NCBI GenBank assembly: GCA_036785705.1
Contig: JAWUZG010000084.1
Span: 9,313,501 to 9,377,500, forward strand
DNA length: 64,000 nt
Direction: 5' to 3'
Source of the DNA: Acanthornis magna
Lineage: Eukaryota > Chordata > Aves > Passeriformes > Acanthizidae
Shown: piece by piece, positions 63,668 to 64,000 of the stretch
Layout of the letters: each line of letters begins with the position of its first letter
Numbering within the stretch: position 1 is the first letter of the stretch
Program-made: the position numbers and the translations under genes
The notes under the pieces: model-generated
The model's database searches: none
Told to the model about the DNA's origin: nothing
The model's input: the letters and a program-made list of their open reading frames with translations, nothing else

Positions 63668-64000
63668 GAATCCTTCCTGTTTGCCCTCCACTTCTCACTG
63701 TCTGGGAAGATGTGAATTTAAAATAAGATGTAAGAGATCTTGTGTTCCTCCCTGACAGCAGCTGCCTCACTGCAGGAGCTATTCACTAATTAGGTACTCG
63801 AATGCTCAATTTTCTATATTCATCAAAAGACAAAATAAACTAATTAAAATCCTACTGTGCCACAGCATTACGAACTCTTAACACCACCCCACAATTGCCT
63901 GACTTGTTCACACTCAAAACAGAAATCCCAAAGGAGGTGAAGCACCCATGGGCTTAGTAACACATTTTTCTACAGGTTGCATTCTATGCTTAGAGATTTT

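Overview
The window is a vertebrate, almost certainly avian, nuclear locus. The genes are split by GT-AG introns, there are two CpG islands, and the recognisable interspersed repeats are dominated by CR1 (chicken repeat 1) LINE fragments. There are no operons, CRISPR arrays or prokaryotic features. Species cannot be fixed from the sequence alone. Outside the CpG islands the base composition is AT-rich.

Two protein-coding genes are recognised, arranged head to head. The left third (1-18.9 kb) is the 5' part of PIK3C2A (class II phosphoinositide 3-kinase, alpha) on the minus strand. It shows a CpG-island promoter near 18.6-18.9 kb, an 11.6 kb first intron, a large first coding exon (5817-6991, start codon at 6905), a 5.7 kb intron and a 101-bp second coding exon (56-156). 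The rest of the gene, including all catalytic domains, lies beyond the left edge.

The right part (about 36-60.6 kb) is the complete coding region of NUCB2 (nucleobindin-2, the nesfatin-1 precursor) on the plus strand. It has a CpG-island promoter at 36.0-37.1 kb with two CCAAT boxes, a roughly 10 kb first intron, and twelve coding exons from 46890 to 60578. Joined, these give 455 codons in one consistent frame. Signal peptide, nesfatin-1 segment with its Lys-Arg processing site, two EF-hands and the leucine-zipper heptads are all visible. The C-terminus is longer than the human protein as I remember it.

Between the promoters (19.1-36.0 kb) is about 17 kb with no supported gene. It holds CR1 fragments, a 357-bp GGGA/GGAA microsatellite, two perfect hairpins close to that microsatellite, and one unexplained exon-like open stretch on the minus strand. 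Downstream of NUCB2 (60.6-64 kb) are candidate poly(A) signals, a strong G-quadruplex motif just after the stop codon, and a further CR1 copy. The two genes are not known to act in one pathway: PIK3C2A makes 3-phosphoinositides in clathrin-mediated endocytosis, and NUCB2 is a secretory-pathway calcium-binding protein. Their adjacency matches the order I recall for human 11p15. I saw no clearly novel biological system. The most useful leads are the NUCB2 C-terminal extension, the 3'UTR G-quadruplex motif, the CpG-island minisatellite, the palindromes, and two unassigned open stretches.
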